Shown here in pieces: positions 1 to 8,141 of a DNA stretch of 64,000 bases (the stretch's first letter is position 1; the number at the start of each line of letters is the position of its first letter). Origin of the DNA: Achromobacter sp. Root83. GTDB lineage: Bacteria; Pseudomonadota; Gammaproteobacteria; Burkholderiales; Burkholderiaceae_B. The stretch lies in NCBI RefSeq assembly GCF_001428845.1, contig NZ_LMIU01000025.1, forward strand, positions 187,435 to 251,434. Reading direction: 5' to 3'. The position numbers and the translations under genes were made by a program. Below the pieces are notes generated by a model, which ran no database searches, had not been told where the DNA came from, and saw only the letters and a list, made by a program, of their open reading frames with translations.

Positions 1-795
1 ATGCGGTGACAGCGCGTGCACGATGGACTTCTTCTGAAGCAATCGCTGGCAGCGTTCAGCGACTTTCCGCGCCACTGCGGCATCGGCTTCGGGCAGCAGA
101 ACGACAAACTCTTCACCCCCGAAGCGCGCAACCAGATCGCGAGGGCCATCCAGAGCCAAACTCAGCGTCTGGGCGATATCCACCAAGCATTTGTCGCCCT
201 GAGTGTGCCCATACAAGTCGTTGTACTGCTTGAAAAAATCGACGTCGAGCAACAATATGGACAGCGGTTTGCCTTCGCTGCGCGCGCGCTCCCACTCCAA
301 TTCGAAACTGCTATCAAAGCGGCGCCGGTTGGCAATATTCGTCAAGCCATCCTTGAAGGACAGCACCTCCAATTCTTTCTGCAGGCTCAGCAGCTTTTCC
401 TCGGTCTTCTTGCGTTCGGTGATGTCGAACATGAAGCCGATCAGCGCTTCGACTTCGCCGCTGTCGTTGCGCATGACGTGGACGACGTCGCGAATCCATA
501 CATAGCCGTTGTCCTTGGTCAGCGCCCGGTAGTCGGCCTCGTGATCGACCCCGGCCTGGGATTGGGCGACGCAGAAATTCACCACATACTCGCGATCTTC
601 TGGATGCATGCGCATGGCCCAGTCCTCCACGCTCACCCAGCTTTCCGCGCTCCAGCCCAGCAACGCCTCAATCTGGGGGCCGATATAGGCGAACTTCATC
701 GTGGCCCAATCGATCTTCCAAGGAATCGCCTTGGTCGACTCCAGCAAGGTTCTGTACACCGCGTTGTCATCAAGAAGCGTGCTTTCTTCGGACAT
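1..795 (-). CDS. PAS-GGDEF diguanylate cyclase (3' end outside window)
   Basis: The reading frame opens at an ATG at 795 and runs off the left edge after 265 residues, so the C-terminus is missing. Residues about 15-130 form a PAS domain closing with a PAC-type motif (GFMFDITERKK). A short helical linker leads into a GGDEF domain (KDGLTNIANRRRF near 148, metal-site LLLDVDFF near 181, active-site GGEEF at 226-230). The intact GGEEF predicts c-di-GMP synthesis from two GTP. The inhibitory RxxD site is absent: the expected Arg position is Gly217 and Asp220 is present. There is no signal peptide or membrane segment, so it is probably a cytosolic sensor. The ligand of the PAS domain cannot be told from sequence. 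Confidence 0.9.
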   Translation of the reverse strand, partial: MSEESTLLDDNAVYRTLLESTKAIPWKIDWATMKFAYIGPQIEALLGWSAESWVSVEDWAMRMHPEDREYVVNFCVAQSQAGVDHEADYRALTKDNGYVWIRDVVHVMRNDSGEVEALIGFMFDITERKKTEEKLLSLQKELEVLSFKDGLTNIANRRRFDSSFELEWERARSEGKPLSILLLDVDFFKQYNDLYGHTQGDKCLVDIAQTLSLALDGPRDLVARFGGEEFVVLLPEADAAVARKVAERCQRLLQKKSIVHALSPH

Positions 796-943
796 ACCCA
801 ACCCACCCTGGATCCAAATGGAGCGGCCACTGTAGCCTGAACCTGGCGGCTGCGGAGATTTAATGAATGGCGGTTTCTGGCCGGGAGCGGAACCGCGGGC
901 ATCCGCGTGCGACCCATGGCTGGCACGCCATTTATTTAACGGT

Positions 944-1495
944 TCAGCGCGCCGCGGGTGGGAGGACATAGTTGGGATTCAAGCATGCTGGCAGCCCCAC
1001 CGGATGATGCCCGGACTTAACCATCTCCAGATACGTCGGGAAAACGGACCGATTCCAGTTCAGAAGGGCTTCTTGCACTTCCGCCGTCAAGGCCTCATCT
1101 ACCAGCGCCGTGCTCAGCGCAGCATCATCCAATGACCGTAGCGCCATGACCTGCGACTTGTCCACTCTCAAGGCAACTTCGTCCAACGGACCATCGCACG
1201 CTACCAGGCCTCGGTGGTAAAGAACTTGGAAGCTTCCCTCCACCTGAAAGCGAAAGTCGGGGGGAAGTGAAGAGTTTTCATATAGGCCAACCATGAGCAT
1301 CGCGCCGGTAGCCAGCCTGTCCGCCAAATGCCAAACATAGGGGTCTCGATACGCGAGGGCCGATTGCACGTCAGGCGACGCAGCGAGGAGAGGTGCACTG
1401 TTGATCATGAAGCCCGCAACGAGGACGGAGCGAAGCACGCTCAGGGCAGATGCGATGTAACGTGGAGAAGCGTAGCTTGCGGACATAAAGGGCAT
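944..1495 (-). CDS. Hypothetical exported protein
   Basis: I do not recognise this family. An N-terminal hydrophobic stretch after a few basic residues (about 10-35, ending near PLLAASPDV) looks like a signal peptide, so the mature protein of about 150 residues should be periplasmic. The mature part has no repeats, and only two cysteines are seen. The frame also allows a TTG six bases upstream (1501) and an ATG at 1486. I chose the ATG at 1495, but no strong ribosome binding site decides between them. It stands alone between the cyclase and a LysR gene. It may be a small periplasmic stress protein, but nothing in the sequence proves a function. Confidence 0.6.
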   Translation of the reverse strand: MPFMSASYASPRYIASALSVLRSVLVAGFMINSAPLLAASPDVQSALAYRDPYVWHLADRLATGAMLMVGLYENSSLPPDFRFQVEGSFQVLYHRGLVACDGPLDEVALRVDKSQVMALRSLDDAALSTALVDEALTAEVQEALLNWNRSVFPTYLEMVKSGHHPVGLPACLNPNYVLPPAAR

Positions 1496-1677
1496 TTTCA
1501 ATGATAGGCATCAGTTACAGCTTACCGGGCGAGATCGCAGTCTGACATTATTTTCCTGGAAGGAATGCAACGCCTCACTCCCCCGAGGTTCAACTTGCCC
1601 CGGCGCGTCGCTCCCTTCTCGCTCCCCCCTGTGATGGTCCATCCGTTTCACAAATCCGCCACCGCCGTCGCCGATGC

Positions 1678-2571
1678 CTAAACGTTATCAAGCCTCAGCC
1701 GCGTCCCCAAACAATCGACGAACGCGCGCACCTTGGCCGGCGGGAGCCGGTTCTCCTGCCATAGCGCGTGGATGGGCACCGGTTCAGGCTCGAAATCCTC
1801 AAGTATGGTTTCCACCTGCCCCGTATCCAGAAGATGCCTGATCTGCCACATCGGCGAGTAGCCGATACCGAGTCCGGCGCTGACGGCTGAATAGATCGCC
1901 GCCATCGTATTGCTGCGGAACGGCCCCCGTACCCCGACAGTGCGCCGCTTTCCGGCAATCTGGAACGCCCACTGACCCGGACGCTGATCGACGATCCTGA
2001 CGAGACACGCGTGCTGGCGCAAGTCCGAAGGATGGGCGGGGCGGCCATGCTGTTCGAAATACGCCGGCGCGCCAAATACGACTCTGCGCAGCGCTCCCAG
2101 CCGTTTCCCTTGCAAGCCGGAATCGGGCAGGTCGGCGATACGGACGACCAGGTCGAGGCCTTCGCCGGAGAGGTCGACAAAGGAATCCGTCAGTTGCAGA
2201 TCGACCTCGACCTGGGGATACGTCCGCATGTATTCCGCGATGACCGGAACCAGGAAGTCGGGGCCGAACAGAATCGGCGCACCCACGCGCAATGTGCCTG
2301 ACGGCGCAGTCCGGCGATCGGCGACTTCCAGCCGGGCCTCGCCTATTTGCTCCAACGCGGGCTTTACCCGCCGAAAGAATGTCTCGCCGGCTTCGCTGAG
2401 CGCGGAATGCCGCGTGCTGCGGTGAACAAGCTGAACGCCGACATCCTCTTCCAGCGTGGCAAGCGAACGGCTGACGGCCTGCAAGGTGCGATTGAGACGG
2501 CGAGCGGCCTTCGTCAGGCTTCCCGCTTCCGCGATATGAACGAATGCTTCAAGGTCTTCGAGGCGGCTCAT
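1678..2571 (-). CDS. LysR-family transcriptional regulator
   Basis: The 297-residue length and layout are typical of LysR regulators. A winged helix-turn-helix occupies residues 1-60 (AFVHIAEAGSLTKAARRLN, then AVSRSLATLEEDVG), followed by a substrate-binding domain from about 90 (LRVGAPILFG). The N-terminus resembles the subgroup related to DsdC/AaeR-like regulators of aromatic or redox genes. It is transcribed divergently from the NmrA-like gene at 2679, about 107 bases away, which is the usual arrangement of a LysR protein and its target. The inducer is unknown. Confidence 0.92.
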   Translation of the reverse strand: MSRLEDLEAFVHIAEAGSLTKAARRLNRTLQAVSRSLATLEEDVGVQLVHRSTRHSALSEAGETFFRRVKPALEQIGEARLEVADRRTAPSGTLRVGAPILFGPDFLVPVIAEYMRTYPQVEVDLQLTDSFVDLSGEGLDLVVRIADLPDSGLQGKRLGALRRVVFGAPAYFEQHGRPAHPSDLRQHACLVRIVDQRPGQWAFQIAGKRRTVGVRGPFRSNTMAAIYSAVSAGLGIGYSPMWQIRHLLDTGQVETILEDFEPEPVPIHALWQENRLPPAKVRAFVDCLGTRLRLDNV

Positions 2572-2597
2572 GCTTATCTCGCAAATCGTGATTAAGT

Positions 2598-2610
2598 TTC
2601 AGATTTTGAA
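2598..2610. promoter_or_regulatory. Candidate LysR box (T-N11-A) between lysR and NmrA-like gene
   Basis: The sequence TTCA-N5-TGAA is an interrupted palindrome that fits the T-N11-A core of LysR binding sites. It lies in the 107-base divergent intergenic region, 27 bases upstream of the LysR start. This is a sequence match only; no binding data are implied. Confidence 0.4.
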
Positions 2611-2678
2611 GGCATTGTTCCACCAAACGTGAAAACTTACACTGCCCTCATTCAAACACCTGTACGAAGGAGCCGCCA

Positions 2679-3584
2679 GTGGAAAGCACAAAACCCATCG
2701 TTTTGGTCGTCGGAGCTACGGGCAAATTCGCGGGCCTGGTCGTGCCTGAACTGCGACGGCGCAACGTGACGGTCCGCGCGCTCGTCCGCGACGAGACACG
2801 CGCGGCTGTCGCCCGCTCGCTGGGAGCGGCCGAGATCGCCATCGGGGACCTCCGCAGTATCGATAGTCTTGCCGAGGCAACGCGAGGCGTGGACGGCATC
2901 TTCCATCTCGGCCCGGCGTTCGCTTCCGACGAAGCGGCAATGGGCGTCGCCCTGGTCGAAGCGGCGCAAAAAAACGGGGTGAGGAAGTTCGTCTTTTCCT
3001 CGGTCATCCAGCCGACCAACACGCGCCTGGAAAATCACGCCAGCAAGATTCCAGTGGAAGACGCGGTTTACTCGTCACGGCTGGAATACACGATCCTGCA
3101 TCCCGCAAACTTCATGCAGAACATTGGCATGGCGTGGCCGTCGATCCGCGACCATGCCAGCTTCGGCGAACCCTTTCCCACGGACACCAGAATCGCTCGG
3201 GTGGACTATCGGGACGTCGCGGAGATTGCGGCAATCGCGCTGACCGAAGACAGGCTGGCCTACGCCACGCTGGATCTGTGCGCCGGCATGTTCAGCCGCC
3301 TGGACGTCGTGGCGGCCCTGTCGGAAGAGTTGGGATCTCCCATCGCGGCGCTGGAGCCTGGTTTCAGCGTATGGGCAGCGCAAGCCCGCCTTCCGTATAC
3401 CGACCGACAGTTGCTTCTGCTGTCCAAGGTTCTGGACCACTATCGGGCATATGGGCTCGGAGGCAACAGTCTTGCGCTGAGGGCCGCGCTAGGCCGGGAA
3501 CCGCGCTCACTCCGCGAGTACATCAAAGATCTGATCGCCGAAAAAAAATCCGCGGACGCACGCAAGGAATATCGAGATGCCTGA
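2679..3584 (+). CDS. NmrA-like NAD(P)-binding oxidoreductase
   Basis: This 301-residue protein begins with a Rossmann motif near residue 11 (VVGATGKFAG) and continues as an atypical short-chain dehydrogenase of the NmrA/HSCARG type (FVFSSVIQP, ILHPANFMQN). Such proteins bind NAD(P)H and act as redox sensors or quinone reductases. The start is a GTG with a good AAGGAG seven bases upstream. It overlaps the next gene by eight bases, so the two are probably co-translated. The divergent LysR gene is the likely regulator. The substrate is unknown. Confidence 0.85.
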   Translation: MESTKPIVLVVGATGKFAGLVVPELRRRNVTVRALVRDETRAAVARSLGAAEIAIGDLRSIDSLAEATRGVDGIFHLGPAFASDEAAMGVALVEAAQKNGVRKFVFSSVIQPTNTRLENHASKIPVEDAVYSSRLEYTILHPANFMQNIGMAWPSIRDHASFGEPFPTDTRIARVDYRDVAEIAAIALTEDRLAYATLDLCAGMFSRLDVVAALSEELGSPIAALEPGFSVWAAQARLPYTDRQLLLLSKVLDHYRAYGLGGNSLALRAALGREPRSLREYIKDLIAEKKSADARKEYRDA

Positions 3585-3837
3585 CAAGCCGCCAGCATCG
3601 GTCTTGAGGAAACTTCCGCAGCGCTACGCCCGCTTCTTGATGCCCCTGTTTCTATCGGTTTTCATGTCGGCCATCGTTTCGGCGGTGGCGACTGCCACAA
3701 GCGTGGGCCTGGGCTCCGACTTCGTCACCCGTTGGCCCAACGCGTGGGCGGCCTCCTGGATCGTGGCGTTTCCAAGCCTTTTGCTCTTGCTGCCCGTCGT
3801 ACGGCGGATTGTCGCCTGGATGGTGGTTCAGCCGTAA
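3577..3837 (+). CDS. DUF2798 small membrane protein
   Basis: This 86-residue protein has two predicted transmembrane helices (about 18-42 and 56-78) and the spacing and residues (FLMPLFLSVFMSAIVS, WAASWIVAFPSLLLLLPVVRRIV) of the DUF2798 family. The family is common in proteobacteria and has no known biochemical role. Its start codon lies inside the end of the NmrA-like gene, pointing to translational coupling and a shared mRNA. The stop is only five bases from the convergent tetR stop. Confidence 0.8.
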   Translation: MPDKPPASVLRKLPQRYARFLMPLFLSVFMSAIVSAVATATSVGLGSDFVTRWPNAWAASWIVAFPSLLLLLPVVRRIVAWMVVQP

Positions 3838-3842
3838 CTACG

Positions 3843-4466
3843 CTACCCGGCCGGCCAAGCAAGCATTGCGGCATCGATGATCAGGTGGAGCTTCTGCTCG
3901 GACGCGCCGTCACGGGCCTGGATGGAAAGCCCTTCGAGCACGGTGGTGTAGAAAGCGGCAAGCTGGCCGACGTCTGCGGATGCCGAAAGGTCACCCTCTG
4001 CAATGCCTTGCGAAAGACGGTCCCTTAGTATCGTTTCTCCGTCCAATCGGTTGTCGGCAAGGAACGCACGTACGCTCTCGTTCTCCGGGGCGCCAAGCAA
4101 CGATGACAACACGATCATGCAACCACGCGGCCCCTCGTCGACGGTATAGGCCCGCGCGTTCGATCGCAGCATCGTTTCAACCGCCTCGCGGGCAGTGCTG
4201 GCGTCGCTAAGGCTCCGAGACGTTGCTAGCCCCTCGACTCGGTCGTAGAGATCGACCGCCTCTCGAAAAATATCTTCCTTGCAACCGAAGGTCGAATAGA
4301 GGCTGGGTTTATTGACTCCCATGACGCCGACGAGATCCTGGATCGACGTACCTTCGTAACCCTGCGCCCAGAAGATTCGCATGGCTGCAAGCAAGGCCGT
4401 GTCTCTATCAAATGCTCGCGGACGCCCGATTTTCGGGGCTGGCTTTGGTTTGCTCCCGGCGCTCAT
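3843..4466 (-). CDS. TetR-family transcriptional regulator
   Basis: The N-terminal helix-turn-helix spans about residues 20-65 (AMRIFWAQGYEGTSIQDLV, then VNKPSLYSTFGCKEDIF), as in TetR/AcrR repressors. The C-terminal part matches the TetR_C subgroup in which a co-encoded efflux or reductase gene is controlled. Its ATG overlaps the stop of the SMR gene (ATGA), so it is the last gene of an SDR-SMR-tetR operon. It probably represses its own operon through the palindrome at 5601-5610. The ligand is unknown. Confidence 0.9.
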   Translation of the reverse strand: MSAGSKPKPAPKIGRPRAFDRDTALLAAMRIFWAQGYEGTSIQDLVGVMGVNKPSLYSTFGCKEDIFREAVDLYDRVEGLATSRSLSDASTAREAVETMLRSNARAYTVDEGPRGCMIVLSSLLGAPENESVRAFLADNRLDGETILRDRLSQGIAEGDLSASADVGQLAAFYTTVLEGLSIQARDGASEQKLHLIIDAAMLAWPAG

Positions 4467-4780
4467 GATTCAATCATCCGCAGACCAGCCACACCAACCC
4501 CGATCAGCCCCAAGAACAACAGCTTGGCGGCTGACATGGACTCGCCCAACACCATTGTTCCGAAGACCGCCACGCCGAAGGCTCCGATCCCCACCCAAAT
4601 TGCATACGCGGTGCCCACCGGCAGATCCTTCAGGGCCAGACCGAGCAAAACCAGGCTAAGCATGGCAACGCTTACACCGATCAGGCTTGGCCAGAACCTG
4701 GTCAAGCCGTCCGCCTGTTTCAGCGCCAATGCCCAGACGATTTCGAGCACGCCGGCCAGAACCAATAGTCCCCAAGCCAT
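4463..4780 (-). CDS. gdx: SMR-family exporter, SugE/Gdx (guanidinium) type
   Basis: This is a four-helix small multidrug resistance protein. From the chosen ATG at 4780 the sequence begins MAWGLLVLAGVLEIVWAL, which places the essential membrane Glu at residue 13 as in SugE/Gdx, and LPVGTAYAIWVGIGA follows near 56-70. Known Gdx proteins export guanidinium in exchange for protons. An upstream ATG at 4792 exists, but the GAGG ribosome site lies just after it and favours 4780. No guanidine riboswitch is evident upstream. Control by the co-encoded TetR protein is more likely, so the natural substrate may differ. Confidence 0.88.
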   Translation of the reverse strand: MAWGLLVLAGVLEIVWALALKQADGLTRFWPSLIGVSVAMLSLVLLGLALKDLPVGTAYAIWVGIGAFGVAVFGTMVLGESMSAAKLLFLGLIGVGVAGLRMIES

Positions 4781-4844
4781 TTGAATCCTCATTCATTCTT
4801 GACTGCGATTGCGACAATGCCGACCGTCGGCTCGACCGGCGACG

Positions 4845-5582
4845 CTACGCCGTGAAGCCGCCATCAATGGCGAGCGAGGCGCCGCTTATGAATCCGCTGT
4901 CGGGACCTGCCAGATATCCGACAGCGGCTGCGATCTCCGCTGGCGCGGCATAGCGCTTGACCGCCATGAGCTCCAATTCCGCGGATACCGCCGGACCATC
5001 AGCGGGATTCATATCGGTGTCGGTCGATCCCGGATCGACAATGTTGACCGTGATGCCTCGATCGCCAACCTCGCGCGCGAGACCCTTGGTGAACCCGATA
5101 AGCGCGGACTTGCTCATCGCATAGAGCGTCACGCCCCCATAAGGCACCCGCTGAGCGAAGCAGGAGCCGATAGAGATGATGCGCCCGCCGGAACCCATGT
5201 GAACAAGCGCGGCTTGTGTCGCCACGAAGACCGCCCCGGCGTGGATCGTCAATGTGTCGTTGATCTCTTCGAGCGTGACGCTTTCGATCGGACCCGCAGG
5301 GAATACGCCGGCACTATTGACCAGGATATCCAGCCTGCCCAGTTCCCGGGCGGTCTGCTCTACCGCCGCTCGGACGGCGGCCAGATCGCGGCTATCCGCC
5401 CTGATGGCCAAGGCCTTGGTGCCCGTGCTTTCCAGTTCGTGAACGAGGTCTGTCGCCGCCTGATCCGACTTGGCGTAGGTGAAGGCAACATCAGCCCCCC
5501 TTTGTGCCAGCCGCCGAACGATGGCGGCGCCGATGCCGCGCGTCCCCCCTGTGACGAGGGCAACCTTGCCTATGAATTCCAT
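4845..5582 (-). CDS. SDR-family oxidoreductase (3-oxoacyl-ACP reductase-like)
   Basis: This 245-residue classical short-chain dehydrogenase has the cofactor motif TGGTRGIGAA at 11-20, NSAG at 89-92, catalytic Ser140 and the YxxxK pair Tyr154/Lys158. The C-terminal GGFT ending is typical of FabG-like SDRs. It leads the operon that continues with the Gdx-type exporter and the TetR regulator. The gene order SDR then TetR recalls BdcA/BdcR-like pairs, but I cannot assign a substrate. A candidate operator lies 18 bases upstream of the start. Confidence 0.88.
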   Translation of the reverse strand: MEFIGKVALVTGGTRGIGAAIVRRLAQRGADVAFTYAKSDQAATDLVHELESTGTKALAIRADSRDLAAVRAAVEQTARELGRLDILVNSAGVFPAGPIESVTLEEINDTLTIHAGAVFVATQAALVHMGSGGRIISIGSCFAQRVPYGGVTLYAMSKSALIGFTKGLAREVGDRGITVNIVDPGSTDTDMNPADGPAVSAELELMAVKRYAAPAEIAAAVGYLAGPDSGFISGASLAIDGGFTA

Positions 5583-5600
5583 GTCGACAGTTCCTTTTAT

Positions 5601-5610
5601 ACCGATCGGT
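5601..5610. promoter_or_regulatory. Candidate TetR operator (ACCGATCGGT)
   Basis: A perfect ten-base palindrome sits 18 bases upstream of the SDR start, where a repressor would block transcription. Palindromes of this form are common TetR-family operators, and the operon ends with a tetR gene. The rest of the roughly 300-base stretch to the next gene (5885) holds no gene that I can support. Confidence 0.5.
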
Positions 5611-5884
5611 TAAAAATACTACGGGGACCGGAATTGGATGTCAAGGATTGATGGACGAACGCATGGGGGCAGTGAGCGCATCGATCTGTAGCCCTCAAGA
5701 GCAATCGCGTCCAGGACTCATCGACTCAGACTGGAGGGCTCCTGAAATACTTCTGTCAACGTCGAATTGAGTTCATTAGCGCTGCGGCTATATTGATCAT
5801 GGAAGAGGCGGTCGCCCGGAGCGCCGCATTCGCTTCCGACAATGTCAAAGATGCGGTGACACATTGGAATGATGGAGACAAGCA

Positions 5885-6193
5885 ATGAAGTTTATGCGTA
5901 CGTTGTGGAAGTCCTTCAAGAATCGGCGCGGCTACACCCTGGCCCAACTACCCGCCGGCGTCGTATTGGTGATGACGATGTTCACCATTGCCCAAGCCTG
6001 GTTCTGGACTATCACCACGACAGAATTCGGTAAGTTGTTCATCGCGGAGTACGACAAATACGGGCCGTTTTACTGGAAAGCGCTCTTCTGCGCTTTGGCG
6101 CTTTTCTGCCTTGGTTTCCTCGCGCTGATGTGGTCCACCATGGCTATACATCTACAGCAGAATTTGCAGAAAAGGATTTTCCAAAAAGCCTGA
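5885..6193 (+). CDS. Hypothetical two-helix membrane protein
   Basis: This is an unrecognised 102-residue protein. The start is well supported by GGAGAC eight bases upstream. Two hydrophobic segments (about 22-45 and 65-90) are separated by a short loop rich in aromatic and charged residues, and both ends are basic, suggesting an inner-membrane hairpin with cytoplasmic termini. It stands alone and a hairpin follows directly. No family or function can be named. Confidence 0.6.
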   Translation: MKFMRTLWKSFKNRRGYTLAQLPAGVVLVMTMFTIAQAWFWTITTTEFGKLFIAEYDKYGPFYWKALFCALALFCLGFLALMWSTMAIHLQQNLQKRIFQKA

Positions 6194-6198
6194 GCGAT

Positions 6199-6228
6199 GA
6201 TCGCCGGTGAGCCGTTCACCGGACGATC
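6199..6228 (+). terminator. Hairpin after the 5885-6193 gene
   Basis: CCGGTGA and TCACCGG pair with a five-base loop, extended by GATCG/CGATC with one bulged base. It starts six bases after the stop codon. There is no T tract, so it may act in mRNA end protection rather than as an intrinsic terminator. Confidence 0.4.
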
Positions 6229-6404
6229 CCTTGCCCCGCCGCCGAACTGCCCGTCAAACACAACGCTTGCCGTGACACGCGTCTTGACGTGCAGGTCCAG
6301 CCGGAAAGCCGATCACCATCCGGCAGGCGTCGTGCGCGTCGTAACGATCGAATTGGTCATGGCCGCCGGCCTAGCGCTTTCACCCGTTCGAACATGACCG
6401 TCAT

Positions 6405-7413
6405 TCACCACGCAACGGACGATGGCATCAGCCCCGCGTGCGAAGGAAAATGCGGCAGCACGTCGTTGGCCAGCTCCTCCAGAACCTCCGCCGCCGGACG
6501 CTGCGAAAACTGTATTCCTAGCGCTGCGTGGTTCACCCCTGCCGCCTGCCACTCCTCCAGCAACGCCATCAGCCCCTTGCGTCCCGTGCGCAGGACATAA
6601 CCTCCGCGCAACGGCGTGCGAGGGTGGTCAGGGTCATCCACCAGATCGATCCGCTCGTTCGTCATGTGGGGACGGAAGGCGCCTCCGGGAATAAGGTCAC
6701 GCCATGCACGGATTTTTTCGGCCAAGTGCTGAGGGCCTCTGGGGGCATGGGTCGCGTTCGGGTGCGTCAGCCAGCCGTCGGCGTGCTCGGCGATCCATGC
6801 AAGCGATTGACCGGATGAGCTCGTCACCACCATCGGAATCGCGCCGGCGACGGGCTTGGGCAGGAACTCGGCGCCCTCGAAGCGACCCAGCGGGGAATCA
6901 ATGGCCAGACGCCCGGCATCCATGATGCTGGCGCATGAAGGCGACACCCGGAGCAAAGCGCTCTGCCCGCGCCCCGTGCTCCAGCCCATAAGCGGGGAAC
7001 TCGATCGGCCTGTCGCCGGAAGCCACTCCTATCATCAGGCGGCCGCCAGACAACTGATCAATGGTCGTGGCTGCCTTGGCCAGGTCTATGGGATGGCGCA
7101 GAGAGACGACAGCACTTCCCGTTGCAAGAGCCACGTTCCGAGTCCGCGCGGCCAGGAAGGCAAGATGGGTGAAGGGATCGAACACCTGACCGGCGTCACC
7201 AAAGGATGGATCGAACAAGGGCACGTCACGCACCCATACGGCGGCGAAGCCACGCCTGTCAATCTCGGTGACCAGATCGGCTTGGCCAACAAGCACTTCC
7301 ATGTCCCCCTCGCAGCTCCGCAACGGCAGGAAGATGCCAACCGTCAATTTGTCCGGCGCGAACATTCGACGGTATCCGGGGTGTGCGTAAAAGCCGGCAG
7401 GCGAAGCGCTCAA
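6405..7413 (-). pseudogene. Luciferase-like monooxygenase (LLM), frameshifted
   Basis: The two halves of one flavin-dependent LLM-class oxidoreductase lie in different frames. The N-terminal half (KLTVGIFLPL, LSGGRLMIGVASGDRP) is open to about 6899. The C-terminal half (DSPLGRFEGAEFLPKP, VVTSSSGQSLAWIAEHADGW) is open from about 6930 to 6405. A one-base gain or two-base loss near 6920-6930 joins them. The order of motifs is that of the luciferase-type oxidoreductase subfamily often found beside a GNAT gene. The best start is a TTG at 7413 that overlaps the GNAT stop (TTGA); an ATG lies at 7365. It is either a real pseudogene or a sequencing error. Confidence 0.75.
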
Positions 7414-7916
7414 AGTTCCATGATCATCTCGTGCCACCCCATGCCACCATGATCTGATTCGGAAGGGCGAACATACCGGTATCCAAAGCGGACATACAGC
7501 TCCACGTGCTGTTCCTTGCACATCAGATGGATCGTCTTCTTGCCCTGGGCCTTCATCAATTCCACAAACATCCGCATGAGCGTAGTGGCGTAGCCCCGGC
7601 CCTGGAAGGCCGGGTCGATCACGACGGACATGATGACGACGTTAGGCGCCGCGGCGTCATGGCCGACCAGTTCCTTGAACGCGTCATCGGCCATGACCAC
7701 GTCATGCGCGCACCCGCTGTTGATGAAGCCGATGACTTGCCCGTCATGTTCCATGACCAGGAATCCTTGCGGATACTCCCGGATGCGCGTCGTGATCTTG
7801 GCCAGGGTGGCGGCCTCGTCGCCCTCATAGGCGCCGATCTCGATTGCATAGCAGCGGTCGGCGTCCTCCGGCGTGGGTGGGCGAAATGTGAGGTCATCGG
7901 AAACTGCGGAAGACAT
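7410..7916 (-). CDS. GNAT-family N-acetyltransferase
   Basis: This 168-residue protein has the GNAT fold motifs. The acetyl-CoA binding motif A is VVIDPAFQGRGYATTLMR around residues 96-113, followed by a C-terminal FGYRYVRPSES segment. It should transfer an acetyl group from acetyl-CoA to an amine that cannot be predicted. Its stop overlaps the putative TTG start of the broken LLM gene, so the two once formed an operon. Confidence 0.85.
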   Translation of the reverse strand: MSSAVSDDLTFRPPTPEDADRCYAIEIGAYEGDEAATLAKITTRIREYPQGFLVMEHDGQVIGFINSGCAHDVVMADDAFKELVGHDAAAPNVVIMSVVIDPAFQGRGYATTLMRMFVELMKAQGKKTIHLMCKEQHVELYVRFGYRYVRPSESDHGGMGWHEMIMEL

Positions 7917-8141
7917 GGCGAGGCTCTGGCGGAAAGAAAATCGCTATGCTACCGGTCCGTGGAGATGCATATACGGCTTTTCTTCAACATGAGTCGCGCG
8001 CCAAGACGCGAAGGATCCCGGCACGGCGCCGACCCCACGAAAAGCGACCAGGCGGGGACGATCCTTTCACAACGGCGCAATGATCTTGAGCGGTGATCGC
8101 ATGCGTCTTCGTCCCCGGCCTGAAGCCCGTCAGGCCTTTCT

